Shown one piece after another: positions 1-8,714 of a stretch of DNA of 64,000 nt. The translations under genes and the position numbers were made by a program. Positions within the stretch are counted from its first letter, which is position 1; each line of letters opens with the position of its first letter. The stretch is from Pokkaliibacter sp. MBI-7 (lineage in GTDB: Bacteria; Pseudomonadota; Gammaproteobacteria; Pseudomonadales; Balneatricaceae): NCBI RefSeq assembly GCF_029846635.1, contig NZ_JARVTG010000002.1, forward strand, positions 124,001 to 188,000, given 5' to 3'. The notes beneath the pieces were generated by a model. The model worked only from the letters and a program-made list of their open reading frames with translations. It ran no database searches and had not been told where the DNA came from.

Positions 1-1
1 T

Positions 2-658
2 GATGACAAGCACACCACCCATACCAGCGGTGCGGAGTTTGCCGATTTTGCCACTCAGACGCGCCAGCATCTGACGCAGCTGGCCGAAACCCGTGCCGGT
101 CAGGCATTGTTCCATGCGTTGGATGTCAAAGCTGACGGCAGCAAGATAGAGAATCCGGTGTTTATTCGTGATGCTGGCCGTCAGACGGGGTTACGCCAGG
201 GTGAAAGCGCTTCCAGAGTGCTGGCGACAGCCAGAGTTGAGGAGGAAGCAGGACACAGAACCTATTTACCTGCAGCGGGTGCCATGTCGTTTGTTTCCCA
301 CCATACCGATTTATCCCTGCGCTGGGGCGACCCGCAGCAATTTCATCCTGAGCTTAACCTGAGCATGAAGAGACTGGATTCTTCCATGGGCATGAGCGAG
401 GCGCTGGCGCTGGGCCATGAATTGATTCACTCTGCCCATAGTCTTAATGGTGTGAAGGTCAGAGGGGAGAACGAAAAGGGCATTCCCTTTGAGGAGATCA
501 ACACGGTCGGGCCACGATCCGGGCGACGGGTATTTGAACACATCCCCACCGAAAACGAGATACGCAGGGATATGCACCGGGAGGTCTATAACGATGCCGG
601 TGCAATAGGTGATATCAGACCGAGAAAGACCTACGGCGGGCGCCGGCTTCCCGAATAA
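2..658 (+). CDS. NleD/M91-type zinc metallopeptidase, 5' end outside window
   Basis: The reading frame is open from the window edge (codon at base 2) to a stop at 656-658, so the start is missing; an internal TTG at 107 is not a convincing start. The zinc motif HELIHSAH (HExxH) is encoded near bases 418-441. Downstream, TVG followed by PTENEIR matches the C-terminal signature I associate with peptidase family M91, whose founder NleD is a type III effector that cleaves host MAP kinases (family knowledge). The N-terminal part of the visible frame, around GQALFHALD, also fits the family. No signal peptide can be judged. It may be a whole effector or the C-terminal toxin domain of a longer secreted protein; the missing upstream sequence would decide. 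No secretion genes lie downstream. Family assignment is fairly firm, biological role is inferred. Confidence 0.72.
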   Translation, partial: DDKHTTHTSGAEFADFATQTRQHLTQLAETRAGQALFHALDVKADGSKIENPVFIRDAGRQTGLRQGESASRVLATARVEEEAGHRTYLPAAGAMSFVSHHTDLSLRWGDPQQFHPELNLSMKRLDSSMGMSEALALGHELIHSAHSLNGVKVRGENEKGIPFEEINTVGPRSGRRVFEHIPTENEIRRDMHREVYNDAGAIGDIRPRKTYGGRRLPE

Positions 659-781
659 AGTCAGGCCGGTAAGCAATGACCACCGGAGAGCGCTGGAGAG
701 CGATAGTGGGCGGGCTGAGCCGGTCTTGAATGGTGTCCGGGCGTATCATCGGCTCAATCTGCTATTGGCAAATGCGCTGTA

Positions 782-1477
782 TCACTGACTGTAGGAGTCG
801 TACTGGGCCACTGGTTTGAGCAGCTCGCCTTTGGGGGCGGCGGACGACAGCCATAGCTGCATAGGGACGTAGCTGTATTTGGGACTGAAGTTGGTGATCA
901 GATCGAGCTTACCATCGTGGTCGAGATCTCCGGCCCAATAGATGGCAAAGGAAGGCTCGTCACAGCCGGGTTCCGGGTGCTGCTGCAGGTATTGCTTCAC
1001 GTCGAATAACACCTGCTGGTGACTGCCTTCCTGCAGGACAACACGGCTGTCGCAATCATCCTGCTGCTGTGCGGTACGTTGCAGCTGGTAGTGGTGACCG
1101 GCGAGATCAAAGCCCAGAGTGTTATCGAGAAAGTTCATACCGGTCAGTAATTCGGTGACGGTGCCCGGATGAAGCTGGGGAATATCGATCAGCATCAGGG
1201 AGGAGGGCGTGGTGCTGGTCAGAAAGTGCAGCTTTGCACCGTCCTGTTCTCGCACGGTGTCGGTCAGTGTGGCGGCCACCAGACGTACTTGCGCCTTGCT
1301 GTCATCAATCACCAGCCCTTCGGCGCTGGCGCGCGGAGCCAGGGGTGACTCCAGCGAACCTTCGTCCGGGGTGTCATTGAAGTAAATGATGGGCGTTGCG
1401 CTGACCGCGGTGGCGGTGCCGCCCAGAGCGCTGATCAGAATGGTGGTGAACAGTGTGCGTTGCGGTGTTTTGACCAT
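782..1477 (-). CDS. Putative secreted protein, function unknown
   Basis: A 231-residue protein with an N-terminal signal peptide: basic MVKTPQRT, then a hydrophobic stretch ending near SATP. The rest is soluble and contains few cysteines. Close to the C-terminus it has DLDHDGKLDLI (about residues 186-196), which resembles the calcium-binding repeat of FG-GAP/VCBS or dockerin-like proteins (D-x-D-x-D-G pattern); only one copy is visible. I do not recognise a family for the whole protein. It stands alone, with a repeat-rich intergenic region upstream and 120 bp separating it from the M91 gene on the other strand. Probably periplasmic or exported; no reaction can be assigned. Confidence 0.7.
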   Translation of the reverse strand: MVKTPQRTLFTTILISALGGTATAVSATPIIYFNDTPDEGSLESPLAPRASAEGLVIDDSKAQVRLVAATLTDTVREQDGAKLHFLTSTTPSSLMLIDIPQLHPGTVTELLTGMNFLDNTLGFDLAGHHYQLQRTAQQQDDCDSRVVLQEGSHQQVLFDVKQYLQQHPEPGCDEPSFAIYWAGDLDHDGKLDLITNFSPKYSYVPMQLWLSSAAPKGELLKPVAQYDSYSQ

Positions 1478-1576
1478 AATCAGATCCTTGTGACCGGCCA
1501 GATAAACTTCAGGCGGAAGAGCTGGAAAGTCTGCGCGCAGATGGATGTGCTGGCAATGGCATTAGTGTGCCGTCAG

Positions 1577-1800
1577 CAGCCTGGCAGGTCGTTGAAAATC
1601 TATCTGCGTTGCCGAATACGGTGTCAAAAACAGGCTCACAGCCAAAGGCTGAACGTGCTTTAGCACGGCCCCGAAGGGGCGAGCAACGCGAGTCAGATGC
1701 TCATTTAGTTCACTAAACTCCGCTTTTGCGCCTGCCTCTTGTGCCCTCGGGGTATTTCCTTGTCTCGGCTGCCTCGATGACGTTTTTCAACAGCCTGCTA
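1577..1800. repeat. MITE-like intergenic repeat with inverted ends and internal hairpins
   Basis: This part of the 343 bp gap between the secreted protein gene and the ammonia-lyase gene is structured. The left end near 1582-1600 (GGCAGGTCGTTGAAAATC) and the reverse complement of the right end 1780-1800 (AGCAGGCTGTTGAAAAAC) match at about 15 of 19 bases. Inside lie two abutting perfect hairpins: CGTGCT-TT-AGCACG at 1654-1667 and GCCCC-GAA-GGGGC at 1668-1680, plus TTTAGT-TC-ACTAAA near 1706-1719. No reading frame of note is present. It looks like a non-autonomous mobile repeat or a structured intergenic element. Confidence 0.5.
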
Positions 1801-1820
1801 GTTAACAATGAGGGCCTTTG

Positions 1821-2987
1821 TCAGATCACCTGACCGGGTTGCGGCCCCTCACTGCTGATCACTAAGACCCGGCTGTTTTCATTCAGTTCAAATGCCTGTC
1901 GGAGCAGTGGGTTTTGTGCGGCCAGCCATAAGCCTGTCAGGCCCGCAATGCCTGTGTCACCGGAAAGGATTTGCGGATCGCTGCCGATCCCTCTTGCCAG
2001 CGTGTGCTGCACCTGCAGTGAGAGCTCATCACTGACGGTCACTGCCCCCGAGGCGCAGCGGCGGAGAATCTGCCATGCAGGTTGCGATGGCAAACCACAG
2101 GACAAGCCGATCATTCTTGTGCTCAGATCACCGGGCACCTGCATCATCTGACCCTGTGCCAGACTGGCAAACAGGCAGGCGGCGCGGGTGGGCTCGACGG
2201 TGATGACGTTGGGTGCGTGGTCCAGTACATGCCAGAGCCCGGCGGCTACCGCGGCGGCCAGCCCCCCAACGCCGCAATGGAGAAAGACATGAGTGGGAGG
2301 CGTGAGGTGCAGGCTTTCTGCCATCTCCTGCGCGAGCACGCTGTAACCTGCCATGATGGCCCGGGTCACCGGCAAGCCACCGTGGTAGTCGGTATCGGTG
2401 ATCAGCAGGGTGTGGTTATCCTCTCTGGCCCGCTGTTCGGCCAGTAATACAGCGTCATCGTAGGTGCCGGGAATGACTTCTACCACCGCACCACAGTCGC
2501 GGATACGCTGGATACGCCCTTCATCGACGCCCTGTCCCAGCACGATATGGGCAGCGCAGCCGAACTGCTTCGCTGCCCACGCCAGTGCCAGCCCGTGATT
2601 GCCATCGGTGGCGGCAATGGCGGTGTACGCTGCGCAGCGATCATGAGCCTGACCGTCGGCAATCAACTCGGGGGGCAGCAGCAGTGCTTCACCCAGCAGT
2701 GTCAGTAATCCATAGGGGGCGCCCAGCGCTTTTACCCCGCCCCGGCCAAAGCGCTGCGATTCATCCTTCACCCACAGCTGGCCCAGCTGCAAGGTAGACG
2801 CCATGGCAGGCAGTGAATACAACGGCGTGGGGCGATATTCCGGCCAGTGATGCATGGCAATGGCGGCGTGCTGCATGTCCTGCGTGGGTAATACCACATT
2901 GAGATCGTGGTCCCACACCGGGTTAACGGGGTCTTCCCTGGTGCGCAGCAAGGCGTTGCCAGCAATTAACTGGAAAGGATGAGACAT
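1821..2987 (-). CDS. Diaminopropionate ammonia-lyase-like PLP enzyme
   Basis: Fold-type II PLP enzyme of 388 residues, close to the length usual for diaminopropionate ammonia-lyase (about 400). Visible motifs are YRPTPLYSL (residues 51-59), KDESQRFG followed by GVKALGAPYG in which Lys86 is the expected PLP lysine, ATDGNHGLALAWAA, and a glycine-rich phosphate loop GVGGLAAAVA. Family enzymes convert 2,3-diaminopropionate to pyruvate and ammonia. I chose the ATG at 2987, preceded by AGAGGAA, over an upstream ATG at 3122 whose extra 45 residues look non-coding. It is divergent from the TAXI binding protein gene, so the two may share a regulatory gap of about 290 bp. The exact amino-acid substrate is uncertain; threonine-dehydratase-like enzymes share this fold. 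Confidence 0.82.
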   Translation of the reverse strand: MSHPFQLIAGNALLRTREDPVNPVWDHDLNVVLPTQDMQHAAIAMHHWPEYRPTPLYSLPAMASTLQLGQLWVKDESQRFGRGGVKALGAPYGLLTLLGEALLLPPELIADGQAHDRCAAYTAIAATDGNHGLALAWAAKQFGCAAHIVLGQGVDEGRIQRIRDCGAVVEVIPGTYDDAVLLAEQRAREDNHTLLITDTDYHGGLPVTRAIMAGYSVLAQEMAESLHLTPPTHVFLHCGVGGLAAAVAAGLWHVLDHAPNVITVEPTRAACLFASLAQGQMMQVPGDLSTRMIGLSCGLPSQPAWQILRRCASGAVTVSDELSLQVQHTLARGIGSDPQILSGDTGIAGLTGLWLAAQNPLLRQAFELNENSRVLVISSEGPQPGQVI

Positions 2988-3280
2988 GGACGCATTTCCT
3001 CTGTACTGACGGATGATGGTTCTGCAGGGTAACTTAACAGGTTCTGGCACAATTGCGTTGTCTTCTGACTGACACTGAGTTGGGCCATTGTCTATACTCG
3101 CGAGGGCCGGGAGTGCGTTCACGCATTGTCACGCTTTAGGCCACATCGTGTTGCCAGTTCCTGGCAGGCCCTGTTCCGAAGCTGTTATGAACACGGTCGG
3201 ACAGTTTGCTATTACCGCTGCAGTCTACCGGCAGCAAGAGTCAGAGTGGGTTATTGGTGTTCTGGGGAGGAAAAGGAACC

Positions 3281-4447
3281 ATGAGTCGACCAGCCTGGTG
3301 CGGTCTGAGGTTACAGTTACACTCGTTGTTGCCCCGCATGCTGCTGTGTGTCGGTCTTGTTGCGTTTTCCCAGATCGGTCGGGCACAGGATGCGCCAGCG
3401 GCGCTACCCTACAGCCCTGATGCTATTCCGCTCAGCCAGTATCAGAGTGGTGATGCTGAGTCTTCATCCGTGCCAGACCCCTCTGCACCCTATGCCATCA
3501 GCACAGTGCCGCAAGGGAAGGAATACTTTCTTGCCATCTACAGTGGCAGTACTTCAGGGGTGTATTACTACGTCGCCAGTGCCATCTGTGACACCCTCAG
3601 CATGACGTACCGCCAGCATCATATCCGCTGTGTGGCATTGCGCTCTCAGGGCGTCGGCAGCAACCGTGATCTGATGACGCAGGGCCGGGCGCAGATGATC
3701 ATCGTCCAGTCCGATACCAACTACTACGCCAGTAACGGTGAGAAGCCGATCCCCGGTGCCCGCTCGGTGATGTCCTTGCATAACGAAATGGGCGTGCTGG
3801 TGGTGAGCAAAAATTCGGATATTCATGGTGTCGCTGATTTGCGTGGCAAGCGCGTTAATCTGGGGCCGGAAGGCAGTGCCAGCCGCAATCAGGCACTGGA
3901 GCTGCTGGCGGCATATGGCCTCAAACCTGCTGATCTGGGCCGTGCTGACGCTGTCACTCAGGATGCCAATTCGCAGGGGCTATGCAGTGGCTACATTGAT
4001 GCCTTCCCGGTGTGGATAGGCCATCCGGCTCAGGTGGTGGATGATGTGGCGCGATTCTGCGGGGCCAGACTGGTGGGGATGAACGGTGACGGCATGGAAA
4101 ATCTGCTGCATCAGCACCAGTATTACTCTCACCAGACCTTACCGGCCAATCTTTACCCCGGTCAGGATCAGTCCATTGAGTCTTATGGCTTCAAGGCATC
4201 GCTGGTCGCCTATGAGCCGGTCAAACCCTACATCGTCTACTGGCTGACGCGCTCGCTGATGGAACATCTCGACGTACTGCGTGCCAAGACGCCTAATCTG
4301 TCGATGCTGAACGCCAGAGAAATGTTTGAGGTGGGTAACTTCCTGCCCTTCCACGAAGGGGCTGCCCGTTACTGGCGGGAAATTGGCTGGTTGCAGGACG
4401 GTGGTCCCAAAGGCCCACCTGATATTGATGAGTCTGCTGATCAGTAA
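3281..4447 (+). CDS. TAXI-family TRAP transporter solute-binding protein
   Basis: A 388-residue exported protein. The start ATG at 3281 follows GGAGGAAAAGGAACC and opens a signal peptide with basic N-terminus, a hydrophobic core (MLLCVGLVAFSQIG) and a cleavage region near GRAQDA. The mature part has the TAXI pattern GSTSGVYYYVASAICDTL, then SQGVGSNRDLMTQGRAQM and DLRGKRVNLGPEGSASR. TAXI proteins bind small organic acids or amino acids in the periplasm and hand them to a fused TRAP membrane component. No TRAP permease gene lies within the window, so the protein is an orphan here. Its divergent neighbour is the ammonia-lyase-like gene. Confidence 0.87.
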   Translation: MSRPAWCGLRLQLHSLLPRMLLCVGLVAFSQIGRAQDAPAALPYSPDAIPLSQYQSGDAESSSVPDPSAPYAISTVPQGKEYFLAIYSGSTSGVYYYVASAICDTLSMTYRQHHIRCVALRSQGVGSNRDLMTQGRAQMIIVQSDTNYYASNGEKPIPGARSVMSLHNEMGVLVVSKNSDIHGVADLRGKRVNLGPEGSASRNQALELLAAYGLKPADLGRADAVTQDANSQGLCSGYIDAFPVWIGHPAQVVDDVARFCGARLVGMNGDGMENLLHQHQYYSHQTLPANLYPGQDQSIESYGFKASLVAYEPVKPYIVYWLTRSLMEHLDVLRAKTPNLSMLNAREMFEVGNFLPFHEGAARYWREIGWLQDGGPKGPPDIDESADQ

Positions 4448-4476
4448 CCGCAGACGTCGCACTGTTCATCTCGTCA

Positions 4477-4941
4477 TCAGACGCTGGCGGCCTGATATTG
4501 CTGACGCAGTTCATCCAGATCCAGTGTCAGGTCAGGTTCTCCTGACTCGTAACTGATGATGATGCCCAGGCCAATCACCCGGGTAATTACCGAGGCAGCG
4601 AGGGTGGCAGTCGCAATACCGATGAGGTTGGCACCGGGGACCCACTTCAGCAGCGCCGAGGTGGTGAGGTTGCCAACGCCGGTCGGTGTGGCACCGCCGA
4701 GAACGGCAACCAGAACAGCGCGCATGTCACGATAGCGAAACGGCAACTCGTAGTGTTCGGCCAGCGCCTTGTGCATCTTCATCAGTAACACGCTGAGGGT
4801 GGCAATTTCCACCAGAGGCAAAGGGATGACGCAGCCTACGGCGGCGTAGGAGGCATAGCGCTCTACCAGCTCTTTGGCCTGTGCCAGACGAATGGCCTTG
4901 AAAGGGTTGTCATGCTCAAAGACAAGGTGTTGCTGATCCAT
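4477..4941 (-). CDS. DUF697 (YcjF-like) membrane protein
   Basis: A 154-residue protein with the DUF697 pattern: a helix-rich start, then YASYAAVGCVIPLPLVEIA (about residues 30-48), a turn around YELPFR, and a second hydrophobic region GGATPTGVGNLTTS through LIGIATATLAASVITRVIGLGI. DUF697 domains occur at the C-termini of some GTPases and in stand-alone YcjF-like membrane proteins; function is not established. Start ATG at 4941 follows a GGAGAG ribosome site. It is a paralogue of the gene at 10053-10637. It lies 82 bp downstream of the GNAT gene on the same strand, so co-transcription with the 5-9.5 kb operon is possible. Confidence 0.75.
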   Translation of the reverse strand: MDQQHLVFEHDNPFKAIRLAQAKELVERYASYAAVGCVIPLPLVEIATLSVLLMKMHKALAEHYELPFRYRDMRAVLVAVLGGATPTGVGNLTTSALLKWVPGANLIGIATATLAASVITRVIGLGIIISYESGEPDLTLDLDELRQQYQAASV

Positions 4942-5023
4942 TGCGCTCTCCTGAACGTGTGCATGATCCGGGTTCTGTCACGTTGCCTGTCGATATGGCT
5001 GCCAGAAAACAGGTGGCCATCAT

Positions 5024-5713
5024 TTAAGCCCGCTTTGGCGGGGCAAACAATATGTCAGTCTGATCATCATCAGCACGACGTAGCTGCCACCCCCAGCATC
5101 CCCGCTGTAACGCTGCTGTAACGGCAACGGTATCCTGCACGTTAGTCCATTGCCTGTCGTCATCAGCGGCGATCGCCGGCTGATTGAGATCCTTACGCAG
5201 CAGAAAGCGTTCCCCACCGAACTTCTGCCTGACCCCGCGCACCTGCAGTTCGCACTGCAGCAGATTGTTCAGACTGTAGAAGTTTCCCGGTGCCGCGGTG
5301 GACAGCAGCAGGGTGCGGCCAAAGTCCCTGGCCTTCACTTCACGATGACGAATCAGCAGACGGTGCAGGCCAAGACCCCGCCAGTCTGGCGTCACTGCTG
5401 CGCCATCGATATGCGCGACCCGACCGAGTTCGGACTCGCTCAAAGCGTGATCTGTACCAAAGTTGGGATCGCGCAGACCGGGGAGGCCCAATACCCCATA
5501 AGCCACCAGACGGTCTGTCTGGTCGTCGGCGAAAATGCCATAAATCCGACCACAGCGGGCCAGATGGTCGGCGAAGTAGTCGTCGGTTTCCGTCGCAATC
5601 AGGCTCGGCTCCAGCAGGGCGCGCACTTCATGATGAAGGGTGATGATGGCCTGCAGGTGTGACAGGTTGAGTGTCTGGATGTGAGGTGGGGAGGATAAAG
5701 GCGCTCTGCTCAT
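5024..5713 (-). CDS. GNAT-family N-acetyltransferase
   Basis: A 229-residue protein with GNAT features: an N-terminal helix pair, IYGIFADDQTDRLVAYGVL (strand with substrate side), AAVTPDWRGLGLHRLLI (the acetyl-CoA pyrophosphate loop, R/Q-x-x-G-x-G/A, about residues 108-124), and FYSLNNLL towards the end. Such enzymes transfer acetyl from acetyl-CoA to an amine; the acceptor cannot be read from sequence. Its start lies 14 bp after the stop of the periplasmic binding-protein gene, so it is probably the last gene of the sensor-MFS-binding protein operon. Confidence 0.78.
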   Translation of the reverse strand: MSRAPLSSPPHIQTLNLSHLQAIITLHHEVRALLEPSLIATETDDYFADHLARCGRIYGIFADDQTDRLVAYGVLGLPGLRDPNFGTDHALSESELGRVAHIDGAAVTPDWRGLGLHRLLIRHREVKARDFGRTLLLSTAAPGNFYSLNNLLQCELQVRGVRQKFGGERFLLRKDLNQPAIAADDDRQWTNVQDTVAVTAALQRGCWGWQLRRADDDQTDILFAPPKRA

Positions 5714-5727
5714 GGACTTCTCGGCAA

Positions 5728-6738
5728 TTACTGCAGTACTTCGGCGTAGTCCAGCAGCAATACCGGCGGGTAGAGCTGCAGTCTGCGGGCGACAGGCATC
5801 TTGATCAGATAGCTGAAGCGGTTGAGGGTTTCGATGGGAATGTTTGCGGCTGACTGGCCTTCAAACAGTATTTTCTCGGCTTTGGATGCGGCCAGCCGAC
5901 CGACCAGGTCATAGCGGCTGACCAGTCCGAACATGGCATCACCATCGCGAATTTCCAGCTCGGTGCCGGTAAAGCAGGGGATACCGTGAGCCAGGGCTGC
6001 AGATGTCAGCTGCTGGCGGTAGGTGCCGACGAAGTTATCGGGGCCGATGTAGATGACATTGGCCCCTTGCTCGGCCAGCTTGGCAACCAGCGCGGGTATG
6101 GAAGCCGGGTCTGGCGTACCGTCTGCCAGATTGGGTACCGGTGCCTGCAGCAACTGAATACCTGCGGCCTGGGTGGCCTGCTCCAGATCATTCACCGAGC
6201 TGACCGAGTTGGGCTCAGTCGGGGTAAATATCACCCCCAGCCGTTGTACCGGCATATAGACCGACATGGCTTTGAGCTGGGTTGCCAGCGGAGCGATGTG
6301 CGATGCACCGGTGACGTTGGCACGCTGCTGACCTTCGGGGGCGGCAATACCGGTCTTCCATGGTGCTGACACCATGGAGAACACGACCGGGATGTCATGC
6401 AGTTTGGCGGGGTCGCTCTCATCCCAGCGACCTACGGTACCCAGCGTGACGCCGGTACCCCAGGTGTATACCAGATCCGGCGGATTCTGTTTTATTTGCT
6501 CAAGAACCACGGGCAGTCGGCTGAGGTCACGTTGCAGGTCAATTTCTTCAAACTGAGCCTGCCGCTGATGATCGTGAAAGTAGGTCTTGAAGCCCTGCTC
6601 AACGGGGGTTTCACCACGCCAGAGCAGCATCACGATACGGGGGACTTTAGCTTCTGCGGCAGTTGCCGCGGTGGCTACCGACGTGGACGTAATGGCAGTC
6701 GCCAGTAATAACAGTGTCAGCAGGTGTCGTCTCAGCAT
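5728..6738 (-). CDS. ABC_sub_bind-type periplasmic binding protein
   Basis: A 336-residue exported protein. The ATG at 6738 overlaps the end of the MFS gene by 7 bases (ATGCTGA) and begins a clear signal peptide (MLRRHLLTLLLLATA). The mature region has VPRIVMLLWRGETPVEQGF, DLVYTWGTGVTLG, RLGVIFTPTEPNS and ANVIYIGPDNFVGTYRQQL, the layout of the ABC substrate-binding family PF04392 (often annotated for tryptophan or tyrosine). No ABC permease or ATPase is nearby; instead it is translationally coupled to an MFS transporter with a sensor half. I infer that it supplies ligand to that transporter or to the membrane sensor. Confidence 0.8.
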   Translation of the reverse strand: MLRRHLLTLLLLATAITSTSVATAATAAEAKVPRIVMLLWRGETPVEQGFKTYFHDHQRQAQFEEIDLQRDLSRLPVVLEQIKQNPPDLVYTWGTGVTLGTVGRWDESDPAKLHDIPVVFSMVSAPWKTGIAAPEGQQRANVTGASHIAPLATQLKAMSVYMPVQRLGVIFTPTEPNSVSSVNDLEQATQAAGIQLLQAPVPNLADGTPDPASIPALVAKLAEQGANVIYIGPDNFVGTYRQQLTSAALAHGIPCFTGTELEIRDGDAMFGLVSRYDLVGRLAASKAEKILFEGQSAANIPIETLNRFSYLIKMPVARRLQLYPPVLLLDYAEVLQ

Positions 6739-8714
6739 GGTGAGGCCTCCCGCCGGCCGGGTAACGCCATCAGCAGTGACAACAGGCAGCAACTCCAGGC
6801 AATGGCAGTGAAGATGGCGACAGCACCCTGTGCATCAAGATGGGCCGCCAGTGCGCCAGCCACAATAGGGCCGGTGCCACCACCGAGGCGCTCCACCAGA
6901 CGCAGGGAACCGATCACCGGCCCCTGACCATGTTTTTCAATAGCACTGGCCGACAGGGTGATGGCTGAGCTGATCTGAGCTGGAATCGACAGGGCTTGAC
7001 CTGCACCAAGGCAGACAACACTGGCAATGGTCGTCATAACGGAAGGGTGAAGTGTCAGTGACAGCATGCCAGCTGCCGTCAGCGCACTGCCGACGATCAC
7101 CGCGTAAATGGGCCGCTCCAGACGGTCAGTGATACTGGCCAGAGCCGGTCCGGCCAGCAGGGCAACCAGGCCATACAGCATCAGGATACGGCCGACATCG
7201 GCGACGGAAATGCCGGAGCTGATCAGGGTCAGTGGCACCAGATAGTAGAGAAAGCCACTGAGAAACAGCTTGGCGGGAATGGCCGAAAGAAACAGCAGCG
7301 CCAGAAAGTGGCGGTTGCGGAAGGTGTCACCAAACGCGGCAAAGGTGAGCTTGGGTGGGGCTTCCCGATGGTCGGCGACACCACTCATCAGGCGGGTAAC
7401 CGCCAGAGCGGCCAGCAGTGACGCACAGGCACCGATCTGGAAGGTGGTGGCAGCACCGATATGGCTGACCAGAATGCCGCCAATGGCCGGGCCACAGATA
7501 TCGGCCAGCATCAGACCGCTGAGCATCATCGCCGTGCCGCGGGCACGGTTCTGGCGGGTAGTAGATTCCAGCACGAAGCCCTGACAGGCAACGAAGGTGG
7601 TGCCGTAGCCGATGGCCGACAGGGCACGCCAGAACACCAGATCCCAGTAGCTGTTGGCCAGTCCGGTGCCCAGCAGGCCGAGGGTCGCGAGGATGGCGCC
7701 TATCATATACAGCCGCAGTCTGCCGATGCGGTCATAGATCAGGCTGCCAACGGGTAACACTACGGCTGCGATCATCATGTGCAGGGCCATGATGATACCG
7801 GCCCCGACGTTCACATCGAGACCGGGAACAGTGGCCGCCAGATCAGCAAAATAAGACGGCATGATGGGGCGTGCCAGTTCTTCGGCGAAGACGAACAGGA
7901 AGGTCAGCAGGCGTACGCCGACCAGATGATTTTCCCGGGTCAGTTGTGGTGTGACGGCATTTGCGCCGCGCTGGATGATGCCGTTGACGTTCTGCATCAG
8001 GCGACCCAGTGCATCGCGATTGAGGTAGCCGTAGAGCAGGGTGAAGCGTTGCTCAGCGACTTCACCCAGCACCCGAATGGCTGTGCGGGTGGGCAGTGAC
8101 AGATTCAGTGTCAGTACCAGCAGCATCAGCTCGAATGACAGCAGCAGTGCCACCAGCAATACGATGCCGATGTCTTGCAGGTTATCCAGCAGTGGGCGTA
8201 ACAAGGCCCGTTGCGGGTGACCCAGATAGAGCGTAGCCACCTGTTGCTCGCCCAGCAGCAGAGGTTGGCTGGTCACCAGTACCGCCTGTCGTACCTGCTG
8301 ATAGGCAGGCAGATCCAGATGAAGATGAGGGTGGCTGAGGGGGGCAGCCAAAACGTCAGTCGCGCTATTGGCTCCGTTACCTGTCTTGTAAAGTACCTGC
8401 CCGGCAGGGTCTGTCCCGGTGGCTGGCGTACTGACCACCAGAAAATCCAGATCGGAATCGCTGGCCGCCAGCTGCTGGTAGAGCTCATCGATACCGACCA
8501 GATGCTGAAGTGGAATGCCAAGGCTGAGGGCACGCTCAAGTTTATCTTTGACGACGCGTGTCTCGGCATCGGCTTTCTGTGCCAGCAGCGGCAGCAGTGT
8601 CTGGCCGCTGCTGAAAATGGCCACAGCGGAGATAAAGCTTAGGGCCAGCAATACGGTCACGCCGGTCAGCAGCAGTAAGCGGTTGACCGGATCAAGCAGC
8701 CAGCGCCGAATCAT
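6732..8714 (-). CDS. MFS transporter fused to an N-terminal sensor-like region
   Basis: A 660-residue protein, about 220-260 residues longer than a usual MFS carrier. Residues about 1-205 hold a first membrane helix (LLLLTGVTVLLALSFISAVA), a periplasmic-looking segment of about 150 residues with GIPLQHLVGIDELYQQL, and a second helix (IGIVLLVALLLSFELMLLVL). A linker with HAMP-like character (ALGRLMQNVNGIIQRG) leads into a 12-helix MFS core that has YDRIGRLRLYMIGAIL (motif A-like) and FWRALSAIGYGTTF. The start ATG at 8714 overlaps the stop of the upstream sensor gene (ATGA) and follows GGAGG. Substrate unknown; the fusion suggests transport controlled by, or reporting on, an outside ligand. Confidence 0.82.
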   Translation of the reverse strand: MIRRWLLDPVNRLLLLTGVTVLLALSFISAVAIFSSGQTLLPLLAQKADAETRVVKDKLERALSLGIPLQHLVGIDELYQQLAASDSDLDFLVVSTPATGTDPAGQVLYKTGNGANSATDVLAAPLSHPHLHLDLPAYQQVRQAVLVTSQPLLLGEQQVATLYLGHPQRALLRPLLDNLQDIGIVLLVALLLSFELMLLVLTLNLSLPTRTAIRVLGEVAEQRFTLLYGYLNRDALGRLMQNVNGIIQRGANAVTPQLTRENHLVGVRLLTFLFVFAEELARPIMPSYFADLAATVPGLDVNVGAGIIMALHMMIAAVVLPVGSLIYDRIGRLRLYMIGAILATLGLLGTGLANSYWDLVFWRALSAIGYGTTFVACQGFVLESTTRQNRARGTAMMLSGLMLADICGPAIGGILVSHIGAATTFQIGACASLLAALAVTRLMSGVADHREAPPKLTFAAFGDTFRNRHFLALLFLSAIPAKLFLSGFLYYLVPLTLISSGISVADVGRILMLYGLVALLAGPALASITDRLERPIYAVIVGSALTAAGMLSLTLHPSVMTTIASVVCLGAGQALSIPAQISSAITLSASAIEKHGQGPVIGSLRLVERLGGGTGPIVAGALAAHLDAQGAVAIFTAIAWSCCLLSLLMALPGRREASPC

